Assembly: GCA_012514445.1 (NCBI GenBank)
Contig: JAAZAI010000343.1
Location: 1-13,992 of the forward strand
Length of the DNA stretch: 13,992 nucleotides
Direction: 5' to 3'
DNA from: Lentisphaerota bacterium
GTDB lineage: Bacteria; Verrucomicrobiota; Kiritimatiellia; RFP12; UBA3636
Below are positions 13,914 through 13,992 of this stretch, piece by piece. Position 1 is the first letter of the stretch; each line of letters begins with the position of its first letter. The position numbers were made by a program, and so were the translations under genes. The notes beneath the pieces are model-generated. The model saw nothing but the letters and a program-made list of their open reading frames with translations. It had not been told where the DNA came from and did no database searches.

Positions 13914-13958
13914 GACAAAGTTTACGACAAAGCTCTCGCGACAAAGTGTACGACAAAG
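13914..13958. repeat. Four GACAAAG repeats with short spacers
   Basis: GACAAAG occurs at 13914, 13926, 13940 and 13952, with spacers TTTAC, CTCTCGC and TGTAC, so the periods are 12, 14 and 12. The motif with its CTCGC spacer recurs at 7127-7140 (CTCGCGACAAAG). The array directly continues the 14-bp array. Confidence 0.8.
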
Positions 13959-13992
13959 AACATCACACGGAAACGTCGGCAGAAAAGGAAAA

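Overview
The window is a GC-rich (roughly two-thirds G+C) bacterial chromosome segment from a double-membraned organism. It carries an outer-membrane beta-barrel protein and a YdbH/YnbE/YdbL envelope operon. The mix of a NagA-like deacetylase, an alpha-glucuronidase/GH20-type glycosidase, a LamG-type lectin fragment, an RHS remnant and an IS1634-type transposase fits a glycan-degrading PVC-group bacterium (Kiritimatiellota, Lentisphaerota or Verrucomicrobiota type). That placement is an inference from gene content, because no rRNA or other marker gene is present.

Layout. 1-762 (-): 5' part of an IS1634-like transposase that runs off the left edge and has its own promoter and Shine-Dalgarno. 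903-1028 (+): the C-terminal scrap of an RHS/YD-repeat gene, apparently the target of that insertion. 1150-4390 (+): three-gene operon ydbH-ynbE-ydbL, in E. coli an inner-to-outer-membrane bridge for lipid homeostasis. 4401-5600 (-): nagA-like amidohydrolase, convergent with ydbL and separated by 10 bp; both stop codons lie in one hairpin. 5638-6510 (-): secreted outer-membrane beta-barrel protein. 6511-7205: non-coding, packed with hairpins and short tandem repeats. 7206-9875 (-): PepN-like M1 zinc aminopeptidase. 9876-10074: second repeat island. 10075-11973 (-): large secreted protein of unknown function with an acidic tail. 11974-12313: non-coding leader region with nested palindromes and heptamer repeats. 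12314-13897 (+): glycosidase-like gene whose 3' end is replaced by an out-of-frame LamG-type lectin end (13530-13841). 13845-13958: third repeat island.

The most unusual signal is in the gaps between genes. A family of hairpins keeps the loop and its closing bases (CA-GGCCCT-TG) while the stems differ and stay self-complementary. Some copies share an upstream module (TGCTCGCGAAGC followed about 10 bp later by the stem). They occur on both sides of the aminopeptidase gene, in both orientations. Alongside them are several unrelated 14-bp-period (two heptamers) tandem repeats. This looks like an interspersed, non-coding repeat system specific to this genome.

Several long reading frames lie antisense or out of frame to the real genes and are Arg/Pro/Ala-rich shadows. 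They are not annotated.
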